This document shows, one piece after another, positions 10,673 through 19,552 of a stretch of DNA of 64,000 bases (the stretch's first letter is position 1; every line of letters begins with the position of its first letter). The stretch comes from Euryhalocaulis caribicus (lineage in GTDB: Bacteria; Pseudomonadota; Alphaproteobacteria; Caulobacterales; Maricaulaceae). The stretch lies in contig NZ_ASJA01000011.1 in the NCBI RefSeq assembly GCF_000412185.1, positions 1-64,000 of the forward strand. The letters run 5' to 3'. The position numbers were made by a program, and so were the translations under genes. A model generated the notes under the pieces. That model was not told where the DNA came from, did no database searches, and saw only the letters and a list, made by a program, of their open reading frames with translations.

Positions 10673-10744
10673 GTTTCCCCTTGATTGAATTGATAAATAA
10701 CCCTGTGGTTAAATATAAATCGCTGCGGTGCAGCGTCAAGCAGA

Positions 10745-10780
10745 ATAAAAAAGGGCGGCCCGTGAAGGCCGCCCTTTTCA
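10745..10780 (-). terminator. Intrinsic terminator of ahcY
   Basis: A 12-bp perfect stem (10749-10760 with 10767-10778, loop CGTGAA) rich in GC. Read on the minus strand it is followed by a run of T residues, 23 nt after the ahcY stop. This separates ahcY from the arsR-yceI operon. Confidence 0.85.
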
Positions 10781-10802
10781 AAGGCTATGGATCGCGGAGA
10801 TC

Positions 10803-12203
10803 CTAGTAGCGGTAAGCCTCGCCCTTGTAGGGGCCGTTCTTTTCGACGCCGATATATTCGGCCTGTTCGTCGGAAAGCTCGGTCAGATGGGCGTTCAGCT
10901 TGCCCAGGTGCAGCGCCGCGACTTTCTCGTCCAGATGCTTGGGCAGGACGTAAACGTCGTTCTTGTACTCATCGCCCCGGGTGAACAGTTCGATCTGGGC
11001 CAGCACCTGGTTGGTGAAGCTGGCGGACATCACGAAGCTGGGGTGGCCGGTGGCGTTGCCCAGGTTCAGCAGGCGGCCCTGCGACAGCAGCAGGATGCGC
11101 TTGCCGTCGGGCTTCTCGATCATGTCGACCTGCGGCTTGATCTCGGTCCACTTGAAGTTCTTCAGGCCTTCGACCTGAATTTCGTTATCGAAGTGGCCGA
11201 TATTGCCGACGATCGCCATGTCTTTCATCTTGCGCATGTGATCGACGGTCAGGACGTCCTTGTTGCCCGTCGCGGTGACGAAGATGTCGGCGGACTCGCA
11301 GGCCTCTTCCATGGTCACGACCTCGAAGCCGTCCATGGCGGCCTGCAGGGCGCAGATCGGGTCGATCTCGGTGACCTTCACGCGGGCGCCGGCGCCTTTC
11401 AGCGAGGCGGCGGAGCCTTTGCCGACATCGCCATAACCGGCGACGCAGGCGACCTTGCCGGCCATCATCACGTCGGTGGCGCGGCGGATGCCGTCGACCA
11501 GCGATTCCTTACAGCCATACTTGTTGTCGAACTTCGACTTGGTGACCGAGTCGTTGACGTTGATGGCCGGGAACGGCAGCTCGCCGCGCTTGGCCATCTG
11601 GTACAGGCGCAGAACGCCGGTCGTGGTTTCCTCGGAGACGCCCTGGATGTGTTTCTTCACTTCCGCGAACCAGCCCGGGGAGGATTTCAGGCGCTTGCGG
11701 ATCTGGGCCTGCAGGTATTTCTCCTCTTCGGAGCCCGGCTCGCCCAACACGCTTTCGTCTTCCTCGGCCTTGGCGCCCAGCAGGATGTACATCGTGGCGT
11801 CGCCGCCATCGTCCAGGATCATGTTGCACGGCTCGCCTTCCGGCCAGTCGAAGATCTTGTCCATGAAGTCCCAGTATTCTTCCAGAGTCTCGCCTTTATG
11901 GGCGAAAACCGGAACGCCTTCCTTGGCGACGGCCGCGGCGGCGTGGTCCTGCGTGGAGTAGATGTTGCAGGACGCCCAGCGAACCTTCGCGCCGAGCGCT
12001 TCCAGCGTCTCGATCAGCACGGCGGTCTGAATGGTCATGTGCAGGGAACCGGCGATGCGCGCGCCCTTCAGCGGCTGGCTGGAGGCGTATTCCTCGCGCG
12101 TGGCCATCAGGCCCGGCATCTCGGTTTCGGCGATTTCAATCTCCTTGCGGCCATATTCGGCCAGGGAGATGTCTTTCACAGCGTAATCGTTGGCTTGAGC
12201 CAT
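10803..12203 (-). CDS. ahcY: S-adenosyl-L-homocysteine hydrolase
   Basis: A 466-residue cytosolic NAD-dependent enzyme that splits S-adenosylhomocysteine into adenosine and homocysteine in the activated methyl cycle. Visible features are [15 protein letters not shown] in the substrate domain, [13 protein letters not shown] with the catalytic Lys/Asp region, [10 protein letters not shown] in the Rossmann fold, and the C-terminal [10 protein letters not shown] tail with the conserved Lys and Tyr. The start at 12203 gives the conventional N-terminus ([22 protein letters not shown]). Upstream sequence contains a 22-bp palindrome, probably an operator. ahcY near the HPr/EIIA/chvGI cluster is a conserved alphaproteobacterial neighbourhood. 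Confidence 0.97.
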   Translation of the reverse strand: MAQANDYAVKDISLAEYGRKEIEIAETEMPGLMATREEYASSQPLKGARIAGSLHMTIQTAVLIETLEALGAKVRWASCNIYSTQDHAAAAVAKEGVPVFAHKGETLEEYWDFMDKIFDWPEGEPCNMILDDGGDATMYILLGAKAEEDESVLGEPGSEEEKYLQAQIRKRLKSSPGWFAEVKKHIQGVSEETTTGVLRLYQMAKRGELPFPAINVNDSVTKSKFDNKYGCKESLVDGIRRATDVMMAGKVACVAGYGDVGKGSAASLKGAGARVKVTEIDPICALQAAMDGFEVVTMEEACESADIFVTATGNKDVLTVDHMRKMKDMAIVGNIGHFDNEIQVEGLKNFKWTEIKPQVDMIEKPDGKRILLLSQGRLLNLGNATGHPSFVMSASFTNQVLAQIELFTRGDEYKNDVYVLPKHLDEKVAALHLGKLNAHLTELSDEQAEYIGVEKNGPYKGEAYRY

Positions 12204-12332
12204 GGAGCGGTTAATCCTCGTATTGGCTAAAAACTCTTTTGAAGTCCGCAGCAACAAACAAATCGGGGGAGGCCGCCGGACCAAACTCTGACGCCTTGCG
12301 ATATAGCGGCGGGGCGGCGGGGCTGCAACCGT

Positions 12333-12354
12333 CATATAAAGATATCTTTATATG
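12333..12354. promoter_or_regulatory. 22-bp perfect palindrome upstream of ahcY
   Basis: Half-site CATATAAAGAT followed directly by its exact reverse complement, centred at 12343/12344, about 130 bp upstream of the ahcY start and about 90 bp upstream of the EF-hand gene. Being AT-rich in a GC-rich background and exactly symmetric, it looks like a dimeric repressor site. Methionine-cycle genes of Proteobacteria are known targets of the SAH-responsive ArsR-type regulator SahR, which is the first candidate. Confidence 0.7.
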
Positions 12355-12443
12355 ATTGCAGGGGCGTTTGCAGTGACGGCGACGGAAATAACGCCGATAA
12401 TCGTGCAAGCTGATTGCGATTCACCAGTCCCCGGGGAGCCTTC

Positions 12444-12956
12444 ATGACACGATCTTCCGCGTTTGCCCTTGCCGTGACGGCGATAGCGCTGGCCGCCTGC
12501 GGCTCCAGTCCGCGCGAAAGCCAGAGGATCGGCCCCGACCAGCTGGAGTCCGGACGGGTGATGAAGCCGGCCGCGCTGCTGTTCGCGACGTTCGACGCCA
12601 ATTATGATTTCCAGATCACGCCGGACGAGCTGTCCGCCGGGCTGGAGCGCAGCTTCGACACGATCGATACCGATGATGACGGGACGATCGGCCTTATCGA
12701 GCATGCGCGCTGGAGCGAGCGGGTCTCGGGCAGCGAAACGGCGCGGCCCGGCCGGTTCGATTTCGACTCCAACGCCGACTCCCGCATCACGCGCGATGAA
12801 TTCAACGCCACGCTGGAAGACTTTGCTCGGCGCTATGCCGGCGCGGACGGCGTGATCCAGTTTTCGGAGCTGAGCGAGGACGCGCCGATCGGCGGCTATA
12901 TGCGGCGGATGGAAAACCGGGAGCTGACGGGCATCGACCGCCCGCCCGGCCGCTAG
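12444..12956 (+). CDS. EF-hand calcium-binding lipoprotein
   Basis: A 170-residue predicted lipoprotein: hydrophobic signal with lipobox ALAAC at about residues 15-19, followed by three EF-hand-like loops, DANYDFQITPDE, DTDDDGTIGLIE and DSNADSRITRDE. The loops keep acidic ligands at positions 1, 3, 5 and 12, so calcium binding is plausible. The ATG at 12444 was chosen because GGAG lies a few bases upstream and it places the signal peptide at the start. Divergent from ahcY; role unknown. Confidence 0.85.
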   Translation: MTRSSAFALAVTAIALAACGSSPRESQRIGPDQLESGRVMKPAALLFATFDANYDFQITPDELSAGLERSFDTIDTDDDGTIGLIEHARWSERVSGSETARPGRFDFDSNADSRITRDEFNATLEDFARRYAGADGVIQFSELSEDAPIGGYMRRMENRELTGIDRPPGR

Positions 12957-12960
12957 GCCC

Positions 12961-13236
12961 CTAGCGGTCCTCGCCGAAGCGGGCCTCGACCAGCGCGGCC
13001 AGCACCTTGACCGCGTCCGGCGCGTCGGGGCCGTCGGCGGAGATTTCGATCTCCGCGCCCGGCCCGGCCTGAAGCATCAGCAATTCCATGATGGAGTCCG
13101 CCGGCGCGGTCTCCCCGCCGCGGCGGACATGGACCGATGACTGGAACTCGGCGGCCAGTTGCACGAATTTCGCGCTGGCCCGCGCATGCAGGCCGCGCAC
13201 ATTGGTCACCTGAACGCGCTGGCTGGCTTCAGCCAT
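12961..13236 (-). CDS. HPr-like phosphocarrier protein
   Basis: A 91-residue PTS phosphocarrier. The active-site His17 lies in RGLHARAS. The regulatory serine is kept: Ser48 in DSIMELLMLQAG corresponds to Ser46 of canonical HPr, the target of HPr kinase. Its start overlaps the end of the EIIA gene by 8 nt. In alphaproteobacteria this HPr serves a regulatory nitrogen-type PTS rather than sugar uptake. The usual partner hprK is not beside it, although the target serine is intact. Confidence 0.92.
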   Translation of the reverse strand: MAEASQRVQVTNVRGLHARASAKFVQLAAEFQSSVHVRRGGETAPADSIMELLMLQAGPGAEIEISADGPDAPDAVKVLAALVEARFGEDR

Positions 13237-13636
13237 CGCCGCCGTCGAGCACCTGGGACGCCACGGCGATATAGCGCCGCCCGGCCTCCTGCGCCGACTG
13301 CGCGGCCTCGTCGATGGTCTGGGTGCGGCGGGCCTCCGACAGCTTGATCAGCATGGGCAGGTTCACGCCCGCGACCACTTCGATGCGGCCCTTGTCCAGA
13401 AGCGAGATGGACAGGTTGGACGGGGTGCCGCCGAACATGTCGGTCAGCAGGATCACGCCTTCGCCGTCATCGACGGCCTGCGCGGCGCTGCGGATATCGT
13501 CGCGGCGCTTTTCCATGTCGTCATCGGCGCCGATACATACGGCGCGGACCTTGTCCTGATCGCCCACGACATGCTCCAGCGCGGAGACAAGCTCCTCGGC
13601 CAGACGGCCATGCGAGACGACAACAAGCCCGATCAT
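13229..13636 (-). CDS. PTS EIIA component, mannose type
   Basis: A 135-residue EIIA-Man-type protein that accepts phosphate from HPr. The N-terminus MIGLVVVSHGRLAEEL carries the phosphorylatable His9. Other conserved parts are GVILLTDMFGGTPSNLSI and a following NLPMLIKL. The ATG at 13636 gives the canonical start; an upstream in-frame GTG at 13672 would add 12 non-conserved residues. It is followed by HPr with an 8-nt overlap. In related genomes hprK lies between chvG and this gene; here only about 95 bp separate them. Confidence 0.93.
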   Translation of the reverse strand: MIGLVVVSHGRLAEELVSALEHVVGDQDKVRAVCIGADDDMEKRRDDIRSAAQAVDDGEGVILLTDMFGGTPSNLSISLLDKGRIEVVAGVNLPMLIKLSEARRTQTIDEAAQSAQEAGRRYIAVASQVLDGGDG

Positions 13637-13729
13637 TTTAAACGCGTTTCCCCCAACCGTTCCGTTATTCACGTCCCCCGCGAAGAACCGGAATTGTCAT
13701 CTAAGACTCTTAAATCGGTCAGGAAAAGT

Positions 13730-15388
13730 TCAAAGCGCTGTGTGCAGCGGCAGAAGCACCGTGAATCGGGCGCCGCGCACGCCGCCTTCGCCGTCTTCCA
13801 TGTTTTCTGCGGCGATGATCCCGCCATGGCTTTCCACGATCTGGCGGGCGATGGACAGGCCAAGGCCGGAATGGGCGCCGAACACCGCGCCGGGCGGGCG
13901 CTCTGTGTAGAATCGCTCGAACACGGTCTCCAGGTTTTCCGGCGGGATGCCCGGCCCCTGGTCCTCCACCGTCACTTTCGCGGCGGGGCCGCCGTCCATG
14001 GCGGCATGGGCGTCCAGCGTCATCGTCACCTGCCCGCCCGCGGGGGAGAAGGTGCGGGCATTATCCAGCAGGTTGCGGAAAACCTGACCCAGCAGGCCCT
14101 CCAGCGCGGTGACGAAGACTGACTCCTCCTCCGCGCGGTGGAACACGATCCTGGCCTCGCCATCCTTGCGCACGGCTTCATAGAGATCGGCGATATCGGC
14201 CAGCATGGCCTGAAGGTCCACCGGCTCGCCGCGTTCGCGCGCCAGCTCCGCGTCCAGCCGGGAGGCGCGGGAGATATCGGTGATCAGCCGGTCCAGCCGC
14301 CCGACATCGCTGACCAGCACGGCCAGCAGTTTTTCGCGCGATTCCGGGTCTTTCGTATTGGGCAGGGTCTCCACCGCGCTGCGGATGGAGGTCAGGGGAT
14401 TCTTGATCTCGTGGCTGACATCGGCGGCGAAACGCTCGATCGCGTCGATGCGGTCATAGAGCGCCTCGGTCATCGCCTTCAGGGAGGTCGAGAGATCGCC
14501 GATATCGTCGCGGCGGTGCGACAGGTCCGGGATGGCGGCGCGGCGCGGCCCGGCGTGGCGCACCTGATCGGCGGCAACGGCCAGACGGCGCAGCGGCTGG
14601 GCGATGAACAGGGTCAGCAGCAGCGAGGTGAGGATGGTCACCACGATGGCGAACAGGATGAAGGGCAGCAGCGCCCGACGCTCGGCCGAAACGATGGCGT
14701 CCACGTCCGTCGCTTCCAGCGTCAGCACGCCCAGAACCGCGCGCACGCGCTGCACGGGCAGGGAGACGGAGATAACCCGTTCCCCGTCCTCATTGATGCG
14801 CTCGGCGGCCACGGCCTCGCCCCGCGCGATGGCGGTGGCGGCTTCCTCTTCCAGCGTCAGGTCGCGGGTCAGGCGGCGTTCGCGCAGCGGATCGACCGTG
14901 CTGCGCAGCGCCCCCTCGAACGCTTCCTCCAGACGTCCGGCGTCCAGGTCGAACCCGCCGCCCTCGCCAATGGGCGGGAGGTCGCGCACGCGCACGCGGT
15001 CGGAGAGCCGCCATGAATCGGCGACCAGCGCGCCCTCGGTGGTGAACAGGCGGACGCGGGCGAATTCCGGGATATAGAGCTGGGTCAGGACCTGCCGCGC
15101 CTCGTCGGTGTCCAGCTGGGCGATGGGCTCGCCCCGCGTCGCGTCCTCGATCAGCACATTGGCGATCAGCTCCCCCTGACCGCGCAGGGAGGCGACGCGC
15201 GCCTCGATCAGGCCCTCGCGCATCTCGTTCAGGACGAGGGCGCCGACGATAAGGATGATCAGGCCCGCCAGATTGAACAGCAGGATCATCCGCGTCAGCG
15301 CGGAAAAGGCGAGGGGCCGGCCCGGGCGGTGCGGCTTGCGCCGCCGCTGCGCGCGGTCAGCTATCCTTGTAACGATATCCGACGCCAT
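13730..15388 (-). CDS. chvG: Sensor histidine kinase ChvG
   Basis: A 552-residue inner-membrane sensor kinase. After a basic tail, the first membrane segment reads [21 protein letters not shown] periplasmic sensor domain, a second membrane segment near [24 protein letters not shown], HisKA ([19 protein letters not shown] with the phospho-acceptor His) and HATPase with [12 protein letters not shown] and [10 protein letters not shown] follow. ChvG/ExoS-type kinases sense acid or envelope stress and phosphorylate ChvI. The ATG at 15388 overlaps the chvI end by 32 nt and is preferred over the longer reading, which would run far into chvI. Confidence 0.92.
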   Translation of the reverse strand: MASDIVTRIADRAQRRRKPHRPGRPLAFSALTRMILLFNLAGLIILIVGALVLNEMREGLIEARVASLRGQGELIANVLIEDATRGEPIAQLDTDEARQVLTQLYIPEFARVRLFTTEGALVADSWRLSDRVRVRDLPPIGEGGGFDLDAGRLEEAFEGALRSTVDPLRERRLTRDLTLEEEAATAIARGEAVAAERINEDGERVISVSLPVQRVRAVLGVLTLEATDVDAIVSAERRALLPFILFAIVVTILTSLLLTLFIAQPLRRLAVAADQVRHAGPRRAAIPDLSHRRDDIGDLSTSLKAMTEALYDRIDAIERFAADVSHEIKNPLTSIRSAVETLPNTKDPESREKLLAVLVSDVGRLDRLITDISRASRLDAELARERGEPVDLQAMLADIADLYEAVRKDGEARIVFHRAEEESVFVTALEGLLGQVFRNLLDNARTFSPAGGQVTMTLDAHAAMDGGPAAKVTVEDQGPGIPPENLETVFERFYTERPPGAVFGAHSGLGLSIARQIVESHGGIIAAENMEDGEGGVRGARFTVLLPLHTAL

Positions 15389-16058
15389 AGAGGGTTTCGA
15401 TCGCGTCGAAGGTCTTGTCGACGGTGCGGAATTTTTTGCGGATTCGCTTGATGTGGCTATCGATGGTGCGGTCGTCGACATAGATCTGGTCATCATAGGC
15501 CGCGTCCATCAGCTGGTCCCGGCTTTTCACATATCCGGGCCGCGAGGCCAGCGCCTGCAGGATCAGGAATTCGGTGACCGTCAGGCGGATCGGTTCGCCC
15601 TCCCAGAAGCAGGCGTGGCGGTTGGGGTCCAGCGTCAGCCGCCCGTGCACGATCTTCTTCTTGTCGCCGCCGTCTTCCTCCGGCCCGTCATTGCCGGGCC
15701 GCACCCGGCGCAGAACGGCCTTGATGCGCTCGCCCAGCAGGCGTTGGGAGAACGGCTTGGTGATATAGTCGTCGGCGCCGAGATTGAGGCCGATGGCCTC
15801 GTCGAACTCGTCATCTTTGGAGGTCAGGAAGATCACTGGAACGTCGGAGTTCTGACGCAGCTTGCGCAGCAGCTCCAGCCCGTCCATGCGCGGCATCTTG
15901 ATGTCCAGGATGGCCAGATCGGGCGGCGAATCCTTCAGCGCGTCCAGCGCGGACGCGCCCTCGTGAAAACTGGCGACGTCGTATCCCTCATTCTTCAGGA
16001 AAAGGGAGACGGAGGTGAGGATGTTCTCGTCGTCGTCGACCAGGGCGATTTTCGTCAT
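15357..16058 (-). CDS. chvI: Response regulator ChvI
   Basis: A 233-residue OmpR-family regulator: receiver domain with acidic pocket DDDE near residue 8, phospho-acceptor Asp in [17 protein letters not shown], switch Thr in VIFLTSKDD and Lys in DYITKPFS; C-terminal winged helix with [17 protein letters not shown]. These segments match ChvI of rhizobia and Caulobacter. It is first in the chvI-chvG operon and acts in the cytoplasm on envelope, exopolysaccharide and acid-stress genes. Confidence 0.95.
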   Translation of the reverse strand: MTKIALVDDDENILTSVSLFLKNEGYDVASFHEGASALDALKDSPPDLAILDIKMPRMDGLELLRKLRQNSDVPVIFLTSKDDEFDEAIGLNLGADDYITKPFSQRLLGERIKAVLRRVRPGNDGPEEDGGDKKKIVHGRLTLDPNRHACFWEGEPIRLTVTEFLILQALASRPGYVKSRDQLMDAAYDDQIYVDDRTIDSHIKRIRKKFRTVDKTFDAIETLYGVGYRYKDS

Positions 16059-16169
16059 CGGTTCAAATCATCCGTTAAAGCGAGGCGGGCGGGGCGGTTT
16101 TTCACTCTTTTGCAAGCATAACCGACCTAAACAGCATGGCTGAAATATGGTCGGGAGGGCGGAAACGTC

Positions 16170-17831
16170 GTGGGGCAGCGCGAAATTCATTACGAAGTCT
16201 ATCTGATGCGGCGCCGGAAAGGCGCCTGGGCGCTGTATCAGGCCTTCGATTCGCGCGAAACCGCCATCGAGACCGCCAAAAAGCTCCACGCCCAGCATAA
16301 CGAAGGCGCGGTTCGCGTCGAGAAAGAAACCTATGACGGGGGCGACCGCGCCTTTGACGCGGTGACGGTTTTCACGCTGGGCGAGGTCGAACAATCGGTT
16401 CACGCCGGCCGCGATTCACGCACGGCCGAGCCGCCCTGCTCTCTGGCCGAGGATCTGTGGACGGTGCATTCTCGCCGCACGATCGCCCGCGTTCTGGAGG
16501 AATGGCTGGCGCGGGAAACCGTGCTGACGCTGGAGCTGATGCACCGGCCGGACCTGGCCGAGAAGCTGGAATCGGCGGGCACCACGGTGCAGCACGCCAT
16601 CCAGAAAACCGCCATCGCGCAGGCGCAGGAATATGATTCCAGCGTGCAGCATTTCGTCAAACGCCTGAACGAGCTGTCGGAAAAAGCCTTCAGCCGGGTG
16701 GTCGAGGACGGCCGGCAGGGCCGCCTGCCCAAAGTCTCCGGCGCCGGCGAAGTCGCCGCCCTGGCCGCCAGGCTGGTCAAGGCATCCAGCTATCGCCGCT
16801 GCGCCCTGATCGCCAGCGGCATCAAGGGCGCGAAGGGCTGGGCAGGAAAGCTGACCGCGCTTCTGGATATCGCCGACCAGCTGACCGAGCCGGAGGTCGC
16901 CGAGGCGCTATACCCGGATATCGACGATTTCCTGACCGAGCTTCTGAGCGTCAATGCGGCCGCGGATTCGCTGGCGCAGGACCCGGAGGATCTGGGCGAT
17001 ATTCTGGACGCGCTGGTTGATGTGATCACGACCAAGCCCGCCCATCCGGACAATCTGACCGCCGGGGCGCGGCGGCTGTCGAAATATTTCGCGGCCAAGG
17101 AATTCCCCGGCGCCCGCGCCGCGCTGGCCCGCCGCGTTCTGGACGATCTCTGCCGCCCGGTGCGCCTGAAGCCGGACGATGTGTGGGGGGAGGTGAAACT
17201 CTCCCGCGCGCTGGCCGACCGCCTGATCGCGCTGGCCGGGGCCGATTTCCCGGTGGAGCGCACGGCGGAGGCCTTCATCTATCGTTCGGGGCGCATGGTC
17301 GCGCCGGAAGTGATCGAGGAGGCGCTGGCCACCGCCGACACCGCCGTGGATGCGCTGGACCGCCTGATGCGGCTGGAAACCGCCATTGCGGGCGCGCCGA
17401 CCAAGCGCAAGCTGGCGGCCTATATTCGCGGCCGCCTCGGCTCTCACCAGACCGAGGCCGAATTCGTGCGCGGCCCCGGCAAGCCGATGGAGCGGCTGGC
17501 GCAGCTGACCGCGTTGCAGCGCAAGGCGTTCAATAGCGGCTTCTGCGATGAGGACCGCGACGAGATTACAGACCAGCTCGACCGGCTGGGCATGGGCATA
17601 CTGGAGACCAGCAAGCTGATCGCGGCGCTGGAAAAGCGCGACGCGCCGGCGCTGGAAAAGGCGGAGTCGCTGCTGCGGCTGGCCACCCGCAACGTGCTGC
17701 CGCAGGGCCGCTGTCAGGCCGAGGCCAGCGCCCGGGCGCAGGCGCTGCTGCGCGAGGCGATGAAATCGGGCCAGAGCGACCCGCAGCGCCTGACCGAAAT
17801 CCGCGACATGCTGGGCGAAATCGCCGCCTAG
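16170..17831 (+). CDS. Conserved hypothetical protein, 553 aa, mostly helical
   Basis: Not recognised as a named family. It starts at GTG with GGGAGGGCGG about 9 nt upstream. The N-terminal 60 residues (YEVYLMRRRKGAWALYQAFD, then ETAIETAKKLH) look like a small alpha-beta module for a user-defined parameter or signal. The rest is rich in Ala, Leu, Glu and Arg with regular amphipathic helices and no signal peptide or membrane segment. Its position opposite chvI makes a related cytoplasmic role possible but unproven. Its stop overlaps that of the convergent EamA gene. Confidence 0.75.
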   Translation: MGQREIHYEVYLMRRRKGAWALYQAFDSRETAIETAKKLHAQHNEGAVRVEKETYDGGDRAFDAVTVFTLGEVEQSVHAGRDSRTAEPPCSLAEDLWTVHSRRTIARVLEEWLARETVLTLELMHRPDLAEKLESAGTTVQHAIQKTAIAQAQEYDSSVQHFVKRLNELSEKAFSRVVEDGRQGRLPKVSGAGEVAALAARLVKASSYRRCALIASGIKGAKGWAGKLTALLDIADQLTEPEVAEALYPDIDDFLTELLSVNAAADSLAQDPEDLGDILDALVDVITTKPAHPDNLTAGARRLSKYFAAKEFPGARAALARRVLDDLCRPVRLKPDDVWGEVKLSRALADRLIALAGADFPVERTAEAFIYRSGRMVAPEVIEEALATADTAVDALDRLMRLETAIAGAPTKRKLAAYIRGRLGSHQTEAEFVRGPGKPMERLAQLTALQRKAFNSGFCDEDRDEITDQLDRLGMGILETSKLIAALEKRDAPALEKAESLLRLATRNVLPQGRCQAEASARAQALLREAMKSGQSDPQRLTEIRDMLGEIAA

Positions 17832-18763
17832 GCCCGCTTTCGCCGCCGCGCCCAGCTGCCGATCATACGCACGGGGCGGCCGTCAATCGCGGCCAGACCC
17901 AGCGCGATCAGCGCCAGCCCGGCCAGTTGGTTGGCCGCCATAGTCTCTTCGAGGAACAGCGCGCCCAGCAGGATCGCGGTGACCGGGACCAGCAGCGTCA
18001 CCAGCATCAGGTTCGTCGCGCCCGCGGTGGAGAGAATCCGGAAATAGAAGACATAGGCCAGCGCCGTGGAAACCAGCCCCAGCGCGGCGAGGCAGGCGAT
18101 GACGCCGGCCGACGGCAGGGGCAGGGTCCAGGGCGCGTCGAGGACAAGGACAAGCGGGATCAGGATCAGGCTGGACATGGTGACCTGCCCGGTGGCGGTG
18201 GCCATGGGCGCGACGCCCATGCGGCGGAAGCGGCGCCCGAAAATGCCCGCCAGCGCATAGGACAGCGCCGCGCCAAGACAGGCGATCTGCGCCCAGATAT
18301 CGGCGTGCAGGGCGCGCATGGCGTCGCCGCCGATCAGCGCCGCCACCCCCGCCAGCCCCAGCAGCGCACCGGCCAGACGGCGCGGCGTCAGGCGTTCGTC
18401 ATCGGTCAGGAAATGCGCCGCGGCGATGGCGAAGAGCGGCGTGGTCGCGTTGAGGATGGAGGCAAGGCCGGAGGCGATCTGCGTCTGGCCCCAGACCAGA
18501 AGACTGAACGGAATGGCGTTGTTCATCAGCCCCATCAGCGCAAACGCCGCCCAGACTTTAGGCTCCGACGGCATGCGCCGTCCGGTCAGGCGCAGAAAGA
18601 CATGCAGCGCCAGCGCCGCCAGAATCAGGCGTGTGGCGACGATGGTGAAGGGCGGCAGCTCACCCACCGCGATCTCGATAAAGAAGAACGACCCGCCCCA
18701 GACGACCGACAGCCCCAGCAACAGTCCCCATTCCAGGGCTGTCATCTCTTTCGCCTGCGCCAT
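17828..18763 (-). CDS. EamA/DMT-superfamily transporter
   Basis: A 311-residue inner-membrane protein with about ten hydrophobic helices in two EamA repeats. Typical segments are LSVVWGGSFFFIEIAVGELPP at the start, GLMNNAIPFSLLVWGQT and LASILNATTPLFA in the first repeat and the LVTLLVPVTAILLGALFL stretch in the second. Members export amino acids or other metabolites; the substrate cannot be read from sequence. Convergent with the 553-aa gene (4-nt overlap of stops). Confidence 0.92.
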   Translation of the reverse strand: MAQAKEMTALEWGLLLGLSVVWGGSFFFIEIAVGELPPFTIVATRLILAALALHVFLRLTGRRMPSEPKVWAAFALMGLMNNAIPFSLLVWGQTQIASGLASILNATTPLFAIAAAHFLTDDERLTPRRLAGALLGLAGVAALIGGDAMRALHADIWAQIACLGAALSYALAGIFGRRFRRMGVAPMATATGQVTMSSLILIPLVLVLDAPWTLPLPSAGVIACLAALGLVSTALAYVFYFRILSTAGATNLMLVTLLVPVTAILLGALFLEETMAANQLAGLALIALGLAAIDGRPVRMIGSWARRRKRA

Positions 18764-19051
18764 TGGCCGCTCCTCGCCTCAAAGCGTCTCCTTAGACGTT
18801 TCACCGAGTCGGAACAGCCCGGTTTTTGCGGTGGGGGGCGGCACAGCGCACCCTCGCTCCCGAGAGGGGGAGAGGGTTTTGAGCGCCCAATCCGGCAACG
18901 GATTGGTGTTGCGCGAAAGGGAGAGGGGGATGTTGCCGGGCTTGGCGATAATTTTTGAGACCACCCCCTCTCCCATTCAGTCATCCAAATCCTCTGCGAG
19001 TATTTGGGACTTCATTGCCCTCTACCCCCATTAAGGGGGCGAGGGTGGGAG
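18764..19051. repeat. Intergenic region with REP-like palindromes (copy B and a related arm)
   Basis: No gene is seen in this 288-bp gap. It contains the second copy of the 26-nt block also found at 7686 (here 18851-18876), a return arm near 18917-18930, then a mirror-image unit (CCCCCTCTCCC near 18963 and a CCCCC-ATTAA-GGGGG hairpin near 19024-19040). The arrangement suggests two head-to-head units of one dispersed palindromic repeat between the EamA and GNAT genes. Confidence 0.65.
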
Positions 19052-19552
19052 CTAGACCCCGAACGCGGCCGGGTAGATCAGCTTGCCTTGCGCCCTGGCG
19101 AGGGCGCCGGGCTCCAGTTCCAGCGCCATGAAGGACTCGCCGGAGAAGGGGGCGTCGAGGCCAGCGGCGAGGGAGGCGGAGAAGCCGAAGCGGGGATAGT
19201 AATCGGCGTGACCGAGGACGATGACGGCCTCCACGCCGCGCGCCCGGCATTCGCCAAGGCCGGCGGCAACCAATAGCGTGCCCGCCTTCTTGCCCTGCCA
19301 GTCCGGAACCACCGCCATCGGGGCGAGGGCGGCGAGCGACGGGGTCTCGCCCGATCCGCTCATCGTCAGGCGGGAGAACAGGATATGACCGATCGCCTCT
19401 TCCTCTTCCTCCGCGATCAGGGAGGCGACGACGTCGCCGTTTTCACGCAGCCTGTCGACCAGATCGGCCTCGTCGGGCTGCTCGAACGCGGCTTCGTTGA
19501 TGGCGCGGATGGCGGCGTGATCGGCGGGCGTCTCGGGGCGGACGGAGATCAA
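19052..19552 (-). CDS. GNAT-family N-acetyltransferase
   Basis: A 166-residue acetyltransferase of the YhbS-like group. The acetyl-CoA loop region is seen at VVPDWQGKKAGTLLVAAGL (a variant of the Q/RxxGxG/A motif), followed by VIVLGHADYYPRFGFSAS, which is typical of this subgroup. The substrate is unknown. Its ATG overlaps the polA stop (ATGA, 19549-19552), so it is translated from the polA message. Confidence 0.88.
   Translation of the reverse strand: MISVRPETPADHAAIRAINEAAFEQPDEADLVDRLRENGDVVASLIAEEEEEAIGHILFSRLTMSGSGETPSLAALAPMAVVPDWQGKKAGTLLVAAGLGECRARGVEAVIVLGHADYYPRFGFSASLAAGLDAPFSGESFMALELEPGALARAQGKLIYPAAFGV

Noticed and set aside
12204-12332. SAH or SAM riboswitch before ahcY
   Set aside because: I could not find the conserved core or a convincing pseudoknot in the leader; the palindrome upstream explains regulation better. 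A covariance-model search would decide.
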